From Hyalella azteca (Eukaryota > Arthropoda > Malacostraca > Amphipoda > Hyalellidae): a stretch of DNA of 64,000 nt. Below the pieces are notes generated by a model. The model saw only the letters and a list, made by a program, of their open reading frames with translations, was not told where the DNA came from and ran no database searches. Every line of letters starts with the position of its first letter. Positions within the stretch are counted from its first letter, which is position 1. Both the position numbers and the translations under genes were made by a program. The stretch spans positions 62,001-126,000 of the forward strand of contig NW_025944898.1 in NCBI RefSeq assembly GCF_000764305.2, read 5' to 3'. Of this stretch, positions 25,901 to 35,212 are shown piece after piece.

Positions 25901-28900
25901 GCCTTGTTTAATTAGTGCAAACTTGTACAGGTTCTAAAAATTTTCTCTAACTAAAGGCAACGAGAATAAAAGGTTTAATTTTTTACCAAAGCTAGTATTT
26001 GATTAACTCTCGTCTGAAGAGAAAAAAAAACATTGTTTTCATTGCAAGTAAATGAACAGAGGGTTAATGTTAATATACAGAAATTACACATGTGACTTAC
26101 ATCGGGAAAAGTTTATATGAAGAAAGCATGCAAATTACGTTTCGTAATATACGTAGTATGGATAAATGTTTTCAAATGTGTAAAATAAATGCTTATTGAT
26201 ACGCATTTAAATACCTTGGCGGTAGAATAATATCAATATGAAATCCAATACTGGCATAATGATGATAATTTCAACAGATGACGAGTTCGGCGAGAAGAGC
26301 GTCTCGGTGTTGCTGGACGAGGAGGAGAACGAAGTTGTCTTCATAGATCATCCGGCGCACGAAATGTCGGTGGGTGCCGATACCGTATCTATAGTGCACT
26401 GCTAACTCTTAAGTCGCCACCATATAGTGCACAGTTGATTCCTAAGTCGCCACCATATAGTGCACAGCTGATTCCTAAGTCGCTACCACATAGGGCACAG
26501 CTGATTCCTAAGTCGCCATCATATAGTGCACAGCTGATTCTTAAGTCCCACCATGTAGTGCACAGCTGATTCATAAGTCGCCACCATATGGTGCACAGCT
26601 AACTCTAAAGTTCCACCATTCAGTGCACAGCTAACTCTTAATTCGCCTCCGTATGGTACGTGCACAGATAACACTTTAGTCGGTCACCGTCATCCGACCA
26701 GCAGGCTAGCTGTAACCACTGATTTGCTGCCTAGGGTGGATACGTACCAATCTAGCAATGGTCTTCACGTTTGAACTGCCCAGGAGTGTAATTCACACAA
26801 GTAATCAAACTTTGTAGATGAAATAAATTTTAATAACATAAAAAACACAATTAACAGGGTATCGGATGCTATACTGCATACGGTGTCTGATTACAGTGGT
26901 CGAAATTATTTTGCATAGGTCTGAAAATTAACGGAAAAAATTAAATAAATTTAATCAAAGAACTAGCCTAAAGTACTGCGTCTCGCGCCAACCATAACAG
27001 CCGGCGTCAAGACTAAAAATAAGACATTCAGGTGTCGCAACAAGGAAATTATCAACTACAAACAAAAGTTACGCGCCATGTGTAAAAGTTGAGGCAACAC
27101 TAGCCGTTAAACTCTAGTTGTGAAAATGAGAAAATGCAAAGTCATCAGTCAAAAAACTATCGTTATAGTCCTCACATTGATGGATAGGGTTATTTTAAAC
27201 TTAGCTGTCATTCACGCATATCACTTTCAATTGATGTTGTTTGTCATCCGAAAACGAAATATTGTTTATTGATATCTTCATTTATTTACACAAAGTTTAT
27301 ACCAAGCAGGTTGAGAACTGCCTGACGACGTAAAAGTCTTCAATTGATGTACTAGATCACAATCTAAAGTAGTATTAACCTCCTCATTGACTTATTAACT
27401 CAATGTTCGTAGCTTGCAGGTTGAGAACTGCTTGACGTACTGTCTTCAATTGATGTAATTGATCACAATCGAAAGTAATTTTTACCTCCTCTTTGACTTA
27501 TTAACTCAAAGTTCGTATCTTGCAGGTTAAGAACTGCCTGACGACGTACTAGTTTTCAATTGATTTAGTTGATCACAATCGAAAGCAGTATTGACCTCCT
27601 CATTAATTTATTTACTCAATATTCGTATCTTGCAGGTTGAGAACTGCCTGACGACGTACGAGCCGCACGCGTGCGTGGTGGTGTACGCGGTAACAGACCG
27701 CGCGTCGTTCAAGAAGGCGGAGGACGTCTTGAACTACCTCTGGCGGGAGAGCTGCGTTGACAAGATGGCAGTCATACTCGTCGGCAATAAAGTGGACCTC
27801 GTACGCAACAGGAGCGTGTCCAGCGAAGGTATGGTGTCTTGTAATACCAAGGACTACATTACATGATTTTATCGAGTCACTGCATGATTTCACCGAGTCA
27901 CTACAATGATAACATCGAGTTACTGCAGTGATTAAATCGAATTACTGCATGATTTCAGCGAGTCACTGCATGATTTCATCGAGTCACTGTATGATTTTAT
28001 CGAGTCACTGCATGATTTTACCGAGTCACTGTATGATTTTAGCGAGTCACTACAATGATTACATCCAGTTACACACTGCATGATTTCATTGAGTCACTGC
28101 ATGATTTCATCGAGTCACTGCATGATTTCATTGAGTCACTACAAAGATTTTTTCGAGTCACTGTATGATTTTATCGAGTCACTGTATGACTTCAGCGAGT
28201 CACAAAAACAGCGAATTTAATTCAGTTGATATGATTTCAACCATTCTAGGTCTCTATATTAGGTATTCCAAACAATTTGTTTGCACAAATTTCCAAAATC
28301 TATTTTTAAGTCCAAATTAAATAGCTAATCCACTAAAAAATAAACAAAAATTAATCGTATCTAAGAATAAAAAGTGTCAAAGCTAAGCTCTATCCCAGTT
28401 CGAAAATTCAGGAACATGGATGCAATCCGTAGTTAGTACAGAATTACTTAAAAAAATTCATAATTTTTTCGGATGATTCATATTCATACAAAGAAACTCA
28501 GACTATGAGATAACCAATTAAACATAATAATTTAAATTGCAAATTAAATTCATTCATGCTCACCGAAAGTTCGAAACGCTTGAATTGCAAAAACACAAAT
28601 TCATCACCGAGAATCAGCTCTATTTAATTGCTGCTGTCATTAAAATGCTTCAGAATTAAGTTTATATCGAGCAGCATTTTGTATTAATCTACTTCGCAAT
28701 TTAAACACTGGGTTTGATTTCGAGGTTCATCTCTGACCTAATTTCGTTCCCGCGGAAAAAAACCCGAAGCAACAAGATGTCGGGACTCAATCGCTGCAAA
28801 GAAACTTTTCGCTAAAAATAATGTTAAAGCTGACCTCGGCGAACTCGATTCGCGACCAAATACAACAACTTACAAATAACAAGCAAACCGATAATAGCGT

Positions 28901-29990
28901 ACGAAAATCTCAAAGAAAATTACTGACTTTTGAGACTGTCTGAAGAAAGTTGCACGGCTTGTCTTTCGGACTTTGATTTTTTATTTAATAATTTTACCCG
29001 CCATCGCAATAAATGACTTATAATAGCAGAGCATTAATAACAAAACAATTCCATTCATTACACCTCCGAATGCATGATTTGTTCATCAATAAAATTACTT
29101 GGACAGAAAAAATAAAACCTCGGAAATACAGTATGTCCAATTCATTATAAGACGACGAATATGTACCTTAAATGATCTTTAATTTAATTGATTGATGATG
29201 ACCGGCAGAAGGCAAAGCAGCGGCCACGCACCACGACGCGAAATTCATCGAGACGTCGAGCGGCCTCCAGCACAACGTGGATGAGCTGCTGGTGGGGGTC
29301 GTGAAGCAGGTGGGTGGATGGGCTGCTGGTGGGGGTCGTGAAGCAGGTGCGTGGATGAGCTGCTGGTGGGGGTCGTGAAGCAGGAGCGTGTGAGGCAAGA
29401 GGCGTGTGAGGCAAGAGGCGTGTGAGGCAAGAGGCGTGTGAGGCAAGAGGCGTGTGAGGCAAGAGGCGTGTGAGGCAAGAGGCGTGTAAGGCAAAAGGCG
29501 TTAGAAGAATTATATTAAAGATTTAGGCAGTGCCGGTCATTATTGCAGTACTTTTAGTACTGCAATAATGAACTTTGTTTTAATACTTTTATAGTATTTG
29601 TACTCAGGCTCATCATAGCATTCTGTTCAATTCCACTGAAGAATTTTCTAATGCGAGTTGAACGTTTCGATTGAAATTCACACTTTCCCTTATCCAGCAA
29701 AAATCAAACAGGCAAATACGACAAGCATCCACATTGTCATAGCCTCAAGGAAAATTCTTTTGCGATCAATAATAATTTCTGTTTGAATTATTTTTTTATC
29801 CTAAAATAATCGCATTAATCCTACATCTTTTGGGCAGATTCGCCTGCGTTTGGCGGCCAAAAAGAAGCGCTTGAAGAAACTCTCGATGTCACGTACATCG
29901 CTGTCGCTGCAGGCTGCCAAGGACATATTGCACAAAATGTGCACCATAGATTCTAAGTCCAAATCTTGCGAGAATCTCCACAAGCTTTAA
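19600..29990 (+). CDS. Rgk: RGK-family small GTPase, nine coding exons
   Basis: Coding exons are 19600-19937, 21776-21909, 22308-22488, 22675-22783, 24212-24305, 26278-26369, 27636-27828, 29209-29309 and 29838-29990. All phases match and total 464 codons plus stop. RGK proteins (Rad, Gem, Rem and insect Rgk) bind the Cav-beta subunit and inhibit voltage-gated calcium channels. Residues 1-112 are Ser/Pro/Thr-rich, with many SP sites. Residues near 158-216 hold YRLRTFSITSKG and KRSKSNTS, a basic Ser-rich 14-3-3-type region. The G domain starts at about 253 (YR|VVLLGESGVGKS; P-loop 259-266). The switch II/G3 site is FIDHP (307-311) instead of DxxG, as in the divergent G3 of RGKs. NKVD is 367-370 and ETSS 395-398. 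A basic calmodulin-type helix (416-428) precedes SKSCENLHKL, with Cys seven from the end, the RGK hallmark. No CAAX box is present. The ATG at 19600 follows an in-frame stop at 19567. Confidence 0.93.
20760..21008 (+). mobile_element. LINE 3' fragment in RGK intron 1
   Basis: Contains AAACTAAATGAAGCTATGCA-like end of an ORF2 (compare FKNRIDEAL elsewhere), then GAAAGATCGGGTTCCAAATG and CCCTTGTGATTCAAG shared with 49165, and ends in ACGGGCCTATTTCTTCGGTG followed by an ATTCT tail. Confidence 0.55.
21495..21745 (+). mobile_element. tRNA-derived SINE
   Basis: Has RNA polymerase III promoter boxes at tRNA-like spacing: A box TGGCCCAGTGG (21503-21513) and B box GGTTCGATCCC (21553-21563). An unrelated body follows and the 3' end is tailed with ATGCT repeats (21728-21745). 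The part just before the tail (ACGGCCTAATAAACGCCGA) resembles the 3' ends of non-LTR fragments in the window. It is not a functional tRNA, as no cloverleaf closes. It ends only 30 bases before RGK exon 2. Confidence 0.8.
21776..21909 (+). CDS. Rgk: RGK exon 2
   Basis: Enters in phase 2 and leaves in phase 1 (CCGG|GTACGG). It encodes about 45 residues including SRRTSRDSETGD and RRPSNFLELP. It is preceded by a strong pyrimidine tract (CCCCTTCCTCCTCCCCTCAC) and is GC-rich. It was found by phase matching between exons 1 and 3. Confidence 0.8.
22308..22488 (+). CDS. Rgk: RGK exon 3
   Basis: Acceptor GAGGCAG|TG, phase 1 in and phase 2 out. It encodes VPDHYRPRVCSLPEQYNP, YRLRTFSITSKG and KRSKSNTSVCSTV. 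The YRLRTFSIT stretch is typical of arthropod Rgk proteins ahead of the G domain. The donor is the weak AG|GTTAAT. Confidence 0.85.
22675..22783 (+). CDS. Rgk: RGK exon 4
   Basis: Acceptor CCTTAG|A, donor AGG|GTTAGT, phase 2 in and 0 out. It encodes RPSSRSGRSGERSPFEG and ends in GITKYR, the first strand of the G domain, completed by VVLLG in the next exon. Confidence 0.85.
23735..23795. repeat. (AAT)n microsatellite in RGK intron 4
   Basis: Interrupted run of AAT/ATA triplets. Confidence 0.85.
24212..24305 (+). CDS. Rgk: RGK exon 5 (P-loop)
   Basis: Acceptor TTTGCAG|GTC, donor CTCG|GTGAGT. It encodes VVLLGESGVGKSALVSQF and the switch I region MNTYDASL. The complete P-loop GESGVGKS supports nucleotide binding. 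Confidence 0.92.
26278..26369 (+). CDS. Rgk: RGK exon 6 (divergent G3)
   Basis: Acceptor TCAACAG|AT, donor TCG|GTGGGT. It encodes DDEFGEKSVSVLLDEEENEV and FIDHPAHEMS. The DxxG catalytic motif of Ras proteins is replaced by D-H-P-A, a known kind of divergence in RGKs that implies atypical GTP hydrolysis. Confidence 0.9.
26390..26690. repeat. Minisatellite in RGK intron 6
   Basis: About eight diverged copies of a unit of about 33 bp containing TAGTGCACAGCTGATTC and TAAGTCGCCACCAT. It starts some 20 bases after the exon 6 donor but is not derived from exon sequence. Confidence 0.75.
27301..27659 (+). repeat. Tandem copies of the RGK exon 7 acceptor region
   Basis: A unit of 106-110 bp contains intron end, pyrimidine tract, TTGCAG and the first 18-24 bases of exon 7 (GTTGAGAACTGCCTGACGAC). 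It is present at 27310, 27420 and 27526 before the genuine exon at 27636. Each upstream copy runs into an in-frame stop within 8-13 codons. Confidence 0.88.
27636..27828 (+). CDS. Rgk: RGK exon 7 (NKVD)
   Basis: Acceptor CTTGCAG|GTT, donor GAAG|GTATGG, phase 0 in and 1 out. It encodes VENCLTTYEPHACVVVYAVT through AVILVGNKVDLVRNR. NKVD provides guanine specificity. Confidence 0.92.
27860..28205. repeat. Minisatellite in RGK intron 7
   Basis: About a dozen diverged units of about 22-30 bp built on TGCATGATTTCATCGAGTCA, starting about 30 bases after the exon 7 donor. Confidence 0.75.
29209..29309 (+). CDS. Rgk: RGK exon 8 (ETSS)
   Basis: Acceptor CCGGCAG|AA, donor AAGCAG|GTGGGT, phase 1 in and 0 out. 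It encodes EGKAAATHHDAKFIETSSGL and HNVDELLVGVVKQ. ETSS is the G5 motif. The last 33 bases are repeated downstream. Confidence 0.92.
29277..29383 (+). repeat. Tandem copies of the RGK exon 8 donor region
   Basis: The last 33 bases of exon 8 (from GTGGATGAGCTGCTGG to GTGAAGCAG) recur as 37-bp units at 29310-29346 and 29347-29383. The second unit ends in a usable donor (CAG|GTGCGT). The third ends in CAG|GAGCGT, a broken donor. Confidence 0.9.
29384..29505. repeat. 16-bp minisatellite in RGK intron 8
   Basis: About seven near-identical copies of GAGGCGTGTGAGGCAA directly after the duplicated donor units. The perfect copies suggest recent expansion. Open frames across it on the minus strand are an artefact of the repeat. 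Confidence 0.85.
29537..29571. repeat. Perfect 16-bp hairpin in RGK intron 8
   Basis: TCATTATTGCAGTACT, loop TTT, then the exact reverse complement. It would form a stable RNA hairpin in the pre-mRNA between exons 8 and 9. Confidence 0.8.
29838..29990 (+). CDS. Rgk: RGK exon 9 (C-terminal motif)
   Basis: Acceptor TGGGCAG|ATT. It encodes a basic helix RLRLAAKKKRLKKL, a Ser-rich linker, and the terminal SKSCENLHKL before TAA. The invariant RGK Cys lies seven residues from the end. Confidence 0.93.
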   Translation: MRLRLAAKKKRLKKLSMSRTSLSLQAAKDILHKMCTIDSKSKSCENLHKL

Positions 29991-31860
29991 AGCTTGTGTC
30001 TAGTCTCTTTGAATTATGAATAATGAATTAGAATCTGCACTGTTTCTCTCGGGAGCTTCAACACATTTCTCTCGAACTCAGGCTTTCAGGCTTTTCTTAA
30101 CGTTCTGTTCAATTCCACTGAATAATTTTCCGATGTGAGTCGAACGATTCGTTTGAAATTCTTGATAGAATTTTATTGTTAGATTCAACGCTTCTTCTAA
30201 ATAATTGTGAATGTTTCCGAAATGCTTAAAAACACTTGAACATGTTCGCACCAGCTAATCAAACTATAACAATAATCAGCTATTTCCAAAATTTCTCGCA
30301 ATTACTCAATTGTAATCGTGACAATAATCGTAAAAGATATATAATCAACTGTTGCTAAGAAAAAGTGTGAAGCGGTAGAGTGGCTAATAATTGAAACTTA
30401 ACATATATTTCCATGCAAGTCAATAGATTCTTATACTTTGCGTTTAATACATTAATGTTGTATATATTCACTTACCATTTTTCTTCATTATCATCACCTA
30501 AATTTTAGTTATTTACTGTTAATATTATTTAGTTCATGATAATTTTTACATGTTTCGAATTGTTGCTGGATTGTCTGTCCACGTCATATACTCGGGCTTC
30601 GGATCCCAGCTCGCAAATTTTAGCGAGGCAGCCTCATCTATCAATAAAATTAGTTATTTACTACCATATTTTCCAATGCTATCTGCAATTACCACTTTTT
30701 ATGCTCAAACATTTCACCATCGACAGAATTTGTTCATATTTTAAAATGTTTCATTTGAATGAAATTGAAAGGGTTAACTATCAATAATTATTATTGTTGT
30801 AGTTTGTTACTTCGCACTCGTTTAAGCGTTCAGGACACGCAGCGCGCATTAATTAATGTTCGAGATAATTAATCTCGAATAAATTCCATTTATTAAATTC
30901 ACGAAACGGTCCTTCAGGGTTGCATTATACATATTGTATAATAAATAAACTTAGAGTTTGTACAAATTCACGCTAACAGATATTCAAATCTGATAATAAT
31001 GCAGTGGAAACGAAAGACCTTGAGTTTCTGTCGGAATTTCGGGATTTAATTTAAATTTGCAACAAAATATTGAAGCAGTAAGGACGTATCAAATCGAAGA
31101 GAAAAATATTCGTATATGCAGATTATCAGTGAAATTTGAAGACTCGAAATAATAGTTTACCTACTAAAATTATCCCGAAAGTAAAGAATTGTCGTTTTAG
31201 TATGGAATTTTTTCGACACAGATCGACCATGAAAAATTCGAGCAATATCTGATGTTCAAATGGAATTCTAGATAATAAATATGTTATAGATATTAAAGAT
31301 TTACAAACCTAAAAGCTGTTTTCAAATTGATTTGAAAAAATTCTGCGAGTGGTTTTTTACGGCAAAGTGTTTAGGCAAAATATAGTTATTCTGCCAGTTT
31401 CATCATATCTATTTTTTAGGCACGTGTGTAGGTAACTGTGTAGCGTATTCACTGAATGATCTACCTCTATATATAAATGACTATTTTTCTAACTGATGAT
31501 TTTATTTTTATCTTAAAAGTCCACCGCACGAGTCTCGTTGTATAAGGATATCTTAAGAAAAAATAGCGCTCATAGATATATAGGGAGGCAATTAAATATA
31601 TGTAGCTTCAGAGTATATTCAATGCTATGCCTTGCCTTGTAGTGTGTTCCTCTCGTATAATATTTTTAAAAAGTGTCGTGTCATTTGCACAATGGGAAGA
31701 GAGATTAAATTGCCACTAGAACATGTGAAACAAATATGTGCAACCAGCAGTGAACTCGAATGAAATGGAATGAAACAGCAGTGAATGGAATGCTCTGTCA
31801 ATCTGTAATAAACGCTTTATATGTCAGTAATCAGTATTTTACAATGAGTATGAGGTCACT
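29991..31860. other. RGK 3' flank and gene-free DNA
   Basis: The first AATAAA on the plus strand is near 30645, so the 3' UTR could be about 650 bases; this is a guess. No coding exon is seen. Confidence 0.35.
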
Positions 31861-31867
31861 GAGCTCA

Positions 31868-32158
31868 TCTGTATTTCCTTATTCCTGTACATGACTCATA
31901 CATTGACTGCATAGCTATGAAGCGCAGCATGACTCATACATTGACTGCATAGCTATGAAGCGCTGCATGACTCATACATTGACTGCATAGCTATGAAGCG
32001 CTGCATGACTCATACATTGACTGCATAGCTATGAAGCGCTGCACGACTCATACATTGACTGCATAGCTATGAAGCGCTGTATGACTCATACATTGACTGC
32101 ATAGCTATGAAGCGCTGCATGACTCATACATTGACTGCATAGCTATGAAGCGCTGAAT
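31868..32158. repeat. 38-bp minisatellite
   Basis: About seven nearly identical units containing CATGACTCATACATTGACTG followed by CATAGCTATGAAGCGCTG. High identity suggests recent amplification. Confidence 0.85.
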
Positions 32159-33474
32159 GTAACTCAATAGTTCTCAACCAGCAACTTTGTAGCATTGATA
32201 CGCTAATTGCCATAGCAGCAACTAAATTAGACTGGTAATTGTCGGCCTAATTTCTTCATAATTATAACTTAATTTTAAGATTTAATCATCGCACCAAACG
32301 GGACAACATCGCTATATCCGCTGCTGGTCTAATTCAAAGCAATCAAATTGCAATTGAATGTTATCCTGTTTTGCAACTCCATTTCGATCCTGCCAAATAT
32401 CAATTGAACCTATGGGATTCAGAGGTAGACGGTGGTGCATCTGCCTATTTATTATTAATACTAGTGCATAAAATAATCAAAATTGATCTCCTAGTATGAT
32501 TTGTAAAAGTTCTTTAACATTTAATGAACTAATTATGTAGTAGCTAGTTGGGGCACATTTTTTGTATTTCTTCCTTTATCCCCGTTAAATAACATTGAAG
32601 ACAAATGAAACGTTTTATTAACCTATTTTTCCTTGCAATGTTAGGTTTATAACTGAATTAAAAATCTGAATTACTTAGTAATTATGTTTTTAATTTATTA
32701 ACAAACTCTAACATTGAGGAGTCGAGAATATTTTGTCAAGACCAATTGGCGAAGAATTAACAAGATATTTTGCACGGATTTTAAATGCATGGATTCTTTA
32801 CATGAGAACCCAATTTGTAAAATTTTGTTATTGGTGCATCTTCGATACCGTGGATACATTTTTCGCAGATAAATGCTCATATACTTTTATATCGGTCTAA
32901 GATTATCCATATTATTAACAGAAATAAAATATTTTCTTGAATAATGCGCCGTGGATACTGAAAATGAACTCAATTTTTACAAAAAATAATTTTGTTCAAA
33001 GAAAACATGATGAAAGACTCGCATCAACGTAAAGGTTTATTAGTCACGACATTGTTCATTGGGTTTATACATTTAATGAAATCGGGACATTAGAATACAT
33101 TACCGGCAAGTCTACAGTAAATTAGCAGTAAGAAATTTTAAAAATAAGTTGGAATGAAAGTCACTGATTGCATATGCATGAAGTCAAGTGGCGCGGCCTG
33201 CGCTATATTGCCATCAAAAAACCTGCTGGTTAGAGAATTTGATTATATTTCGACGTCCCTTTATTTGCGGTAGAAAAAATAAAAAAAAACTATGATAATT
33301 TAATCGTCTTATGAATCTATGGTGTTGAATTATTGCTTGAACCAATAGAAGAATTATTGTTTGATTTCTTCGAACTTTTCGTAAAGTTTCCTCGAAAAAT
33401 ATTTAATGCGATATAAATTAGGGTTTCGGAATTATCAGCATTGGACATCATTGAAAAGTTATATCACTTTTCCC

Positions 33475-33660
33475 TCCATCAGTCTTTGAACTCATCATCA
33501 GTCGTGAAACTCGTCATAAATCTTATATATCTCAATCAGCCGTGAAACTTGCCATGAATTTTGTATAATTCCATCTGTCGTAAAACTCGCCATATATCAT
33601 ATATACTCAATTAATCGTGAAATTTGCCATAAATCATATAAATCTTTTTCGGTTGTAAAA
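33475..33660. repeat. Degenerate array of about 38 bp
   Basis: Four to five diverged units sharing CGTGAAACTCGCCATAAAT and TATATCTCAAT. Confidence 0.6.
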
Positions 33661-33789
33661 CAAAGTCTTCTCGAGCAACAACAGTCAATACTCATTTTTT
33701 TTTCTAAATACCGATCAGCCGATTATTTCTTTCACTTAATACATTCAGCAGCCCACGAATGACGTTTAGATTTTAGGCACCAGAACTGA

Positions 33790-34100
33790 AGATAGGAATA
33801 AATCCGCCCTGAGGGGAGCTCACTTGGCCTCAAAAGGGGTGCTTACGTGGCCGCAAAAGGGGCGCTTACTTGGCCTCAGGTAGGGGCGCTTAATTGGCCT
33901 CAGGTAGGGGCGCTTAATTGGCCTCAGGCAGAGGCGCTTAAGTGGCCTCAAAAGGGGCGCTTACTTGGCCTCAGGCAAGGGCACTTAAGTGGCCTCAAAA
34001 GGGGCGCTCACTTGGCTGCAATAGGGGCGCTCACGTGGCTTCAGGAAGTTCGCTTAATTAATTGGCCTCAGTGAGGCGCGATCACTTGGCCTAAATGTTG
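33790..34100. repeat. 24-bp GC-rich minisatellite
   Basis: About twelve units built on GGGGCGCTTAATTGGCCTCA, with variable AAAA or GGTA linkers. The open frame across 33847-34074 (repeated GALNWPQ) is a by-product. Confidence 0.8.
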
Positions 34101-34602
34101 TCAGAGCGACGTATGGAGGCCATAACGAGTTCAATGTTGTTGCCTCGCCAGTAATTATTCAATGTGTTAAACAAACGTATACAAAGGTAGAGTTACGCAG
34201 AATATACAGGCATAATACAGGATATAATCATCAGTCAGGCTACAATTTTTTTATGCTTGTCTTCATCTCGGTTACTCAAAATTTAACCTTTGACGTCTTC
34301 ACCAAGTTATTGAAGCAGACGCCAAGACTTTTTTGTCATAATTTAAAAGTGCAAAACTTGCTAAATTTTGACTGATGCGATGTAGGCTGATCTAGATGCA
34401 CGCTAGCGAAAGTAGGATAAGAGTTTAATATTTTTACATCACATTAAAACTATATTTAAGATATATGAATTGATGAGATACTCCGCATAATATCTCCCAG
34501 CTATCGGTTTTTTTCTCGGGTTGGCCATGGACCTGCAGTTCATTTTCTGTGTCCAAAATTCAAGGGAGACTCAAATAATGAGAACCTTTTGATATAAATG
34601 GC

Positions 34603-34722
34603 AGTAGTATAGTATAGTATAGTATAGACTGTATAGTATAGTATAGTATAGTATAGTATAGTATAGTATAGTATAGTATAGTATAGTATAGTATAGTATA
34701 GTATAGTATAGTATAGTATAGC
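34603..34722. repeat. (TATAG)n microsatellite
   Basis: About 23 copies of the pentamer TATAG, interrupted once near 34627. Confidence 0.95.
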
Positions 34723-35069
34723 CGTGGTTGCTGGTGTTTGCGTGCCAAGGCAGACATAAAAACATACTCATCTGAGCTCAAAATTCAGGACGATATCATG
34801 CGTGGCTAACAAGAAAAACTTTCGTGTATCTGATCCAGTGTACTTCGAATATGTCGGAACACTTAGAAAATAATATTCAAAAAATTTTCTGGGTCGACGA
34901 TCAAATCAATGCACTAGCTTGATAAAATTTCAGTTTCTCAAGTAATTTAGATGCTTATAGCGGCTGCTAAATCGAACAAGAAATCGTTCATTACAAGAGG
35001 TGATTTTTATTCATTTTAGTCAATAAACTTTCCAACGCATACCATCTCTGACTAGCGTCATACCGAATC

Positions 35070-35212
35070 CCGTCATCCCAATTCCCGTCATCCCAACTCC
35101 CGTCATCCCAACTCCCGTCATCCCAACTCCCGTCATCCCAACTCCCGTCATCCCAACTCCCGTCATCCCAACTCCCGTCATCCCAACTCCCGTCATCCCA
35201 ACTCACGTCATA
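35070..35212. repeat. 15-bp minisatellite
   Basis: About nine perfect copies of CCCGTCATCCCAACT. The unit length is a multiple of three, so the minus strand reads as an SWDDG repeat from 35206; I treat that as an artefact. Confidence 0.9.

Noticed and set aside
26390..28205. Regular repeats resembling a CRISPR array
   Set aside because: Units are contiguous and diverged, with no unique spacers, in a eukaryotic intron.
29168..29494. Open frames on the minus strand with LASHASCLTRLLPHTP-type repeats
   Set aside because: Produced by the 16-bp and 37-bp tandem units of the RGK locus; the plus strand carries the real exon.
29527..29545. GGCAGTGCCGGTCATTATT resembles the start of RGK exon 3 (GGCAGTGCCGGACCACTAT)
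   Set aside because: The match is short and stops after about 17 bases; likely chance, so not listed as another junction copy.
34560..35206. Repetitive frames YYTIL and SWDDG
   Set aside because: Pure products of the TATAG and 15-bp microsatellites; no start context or splice sites.
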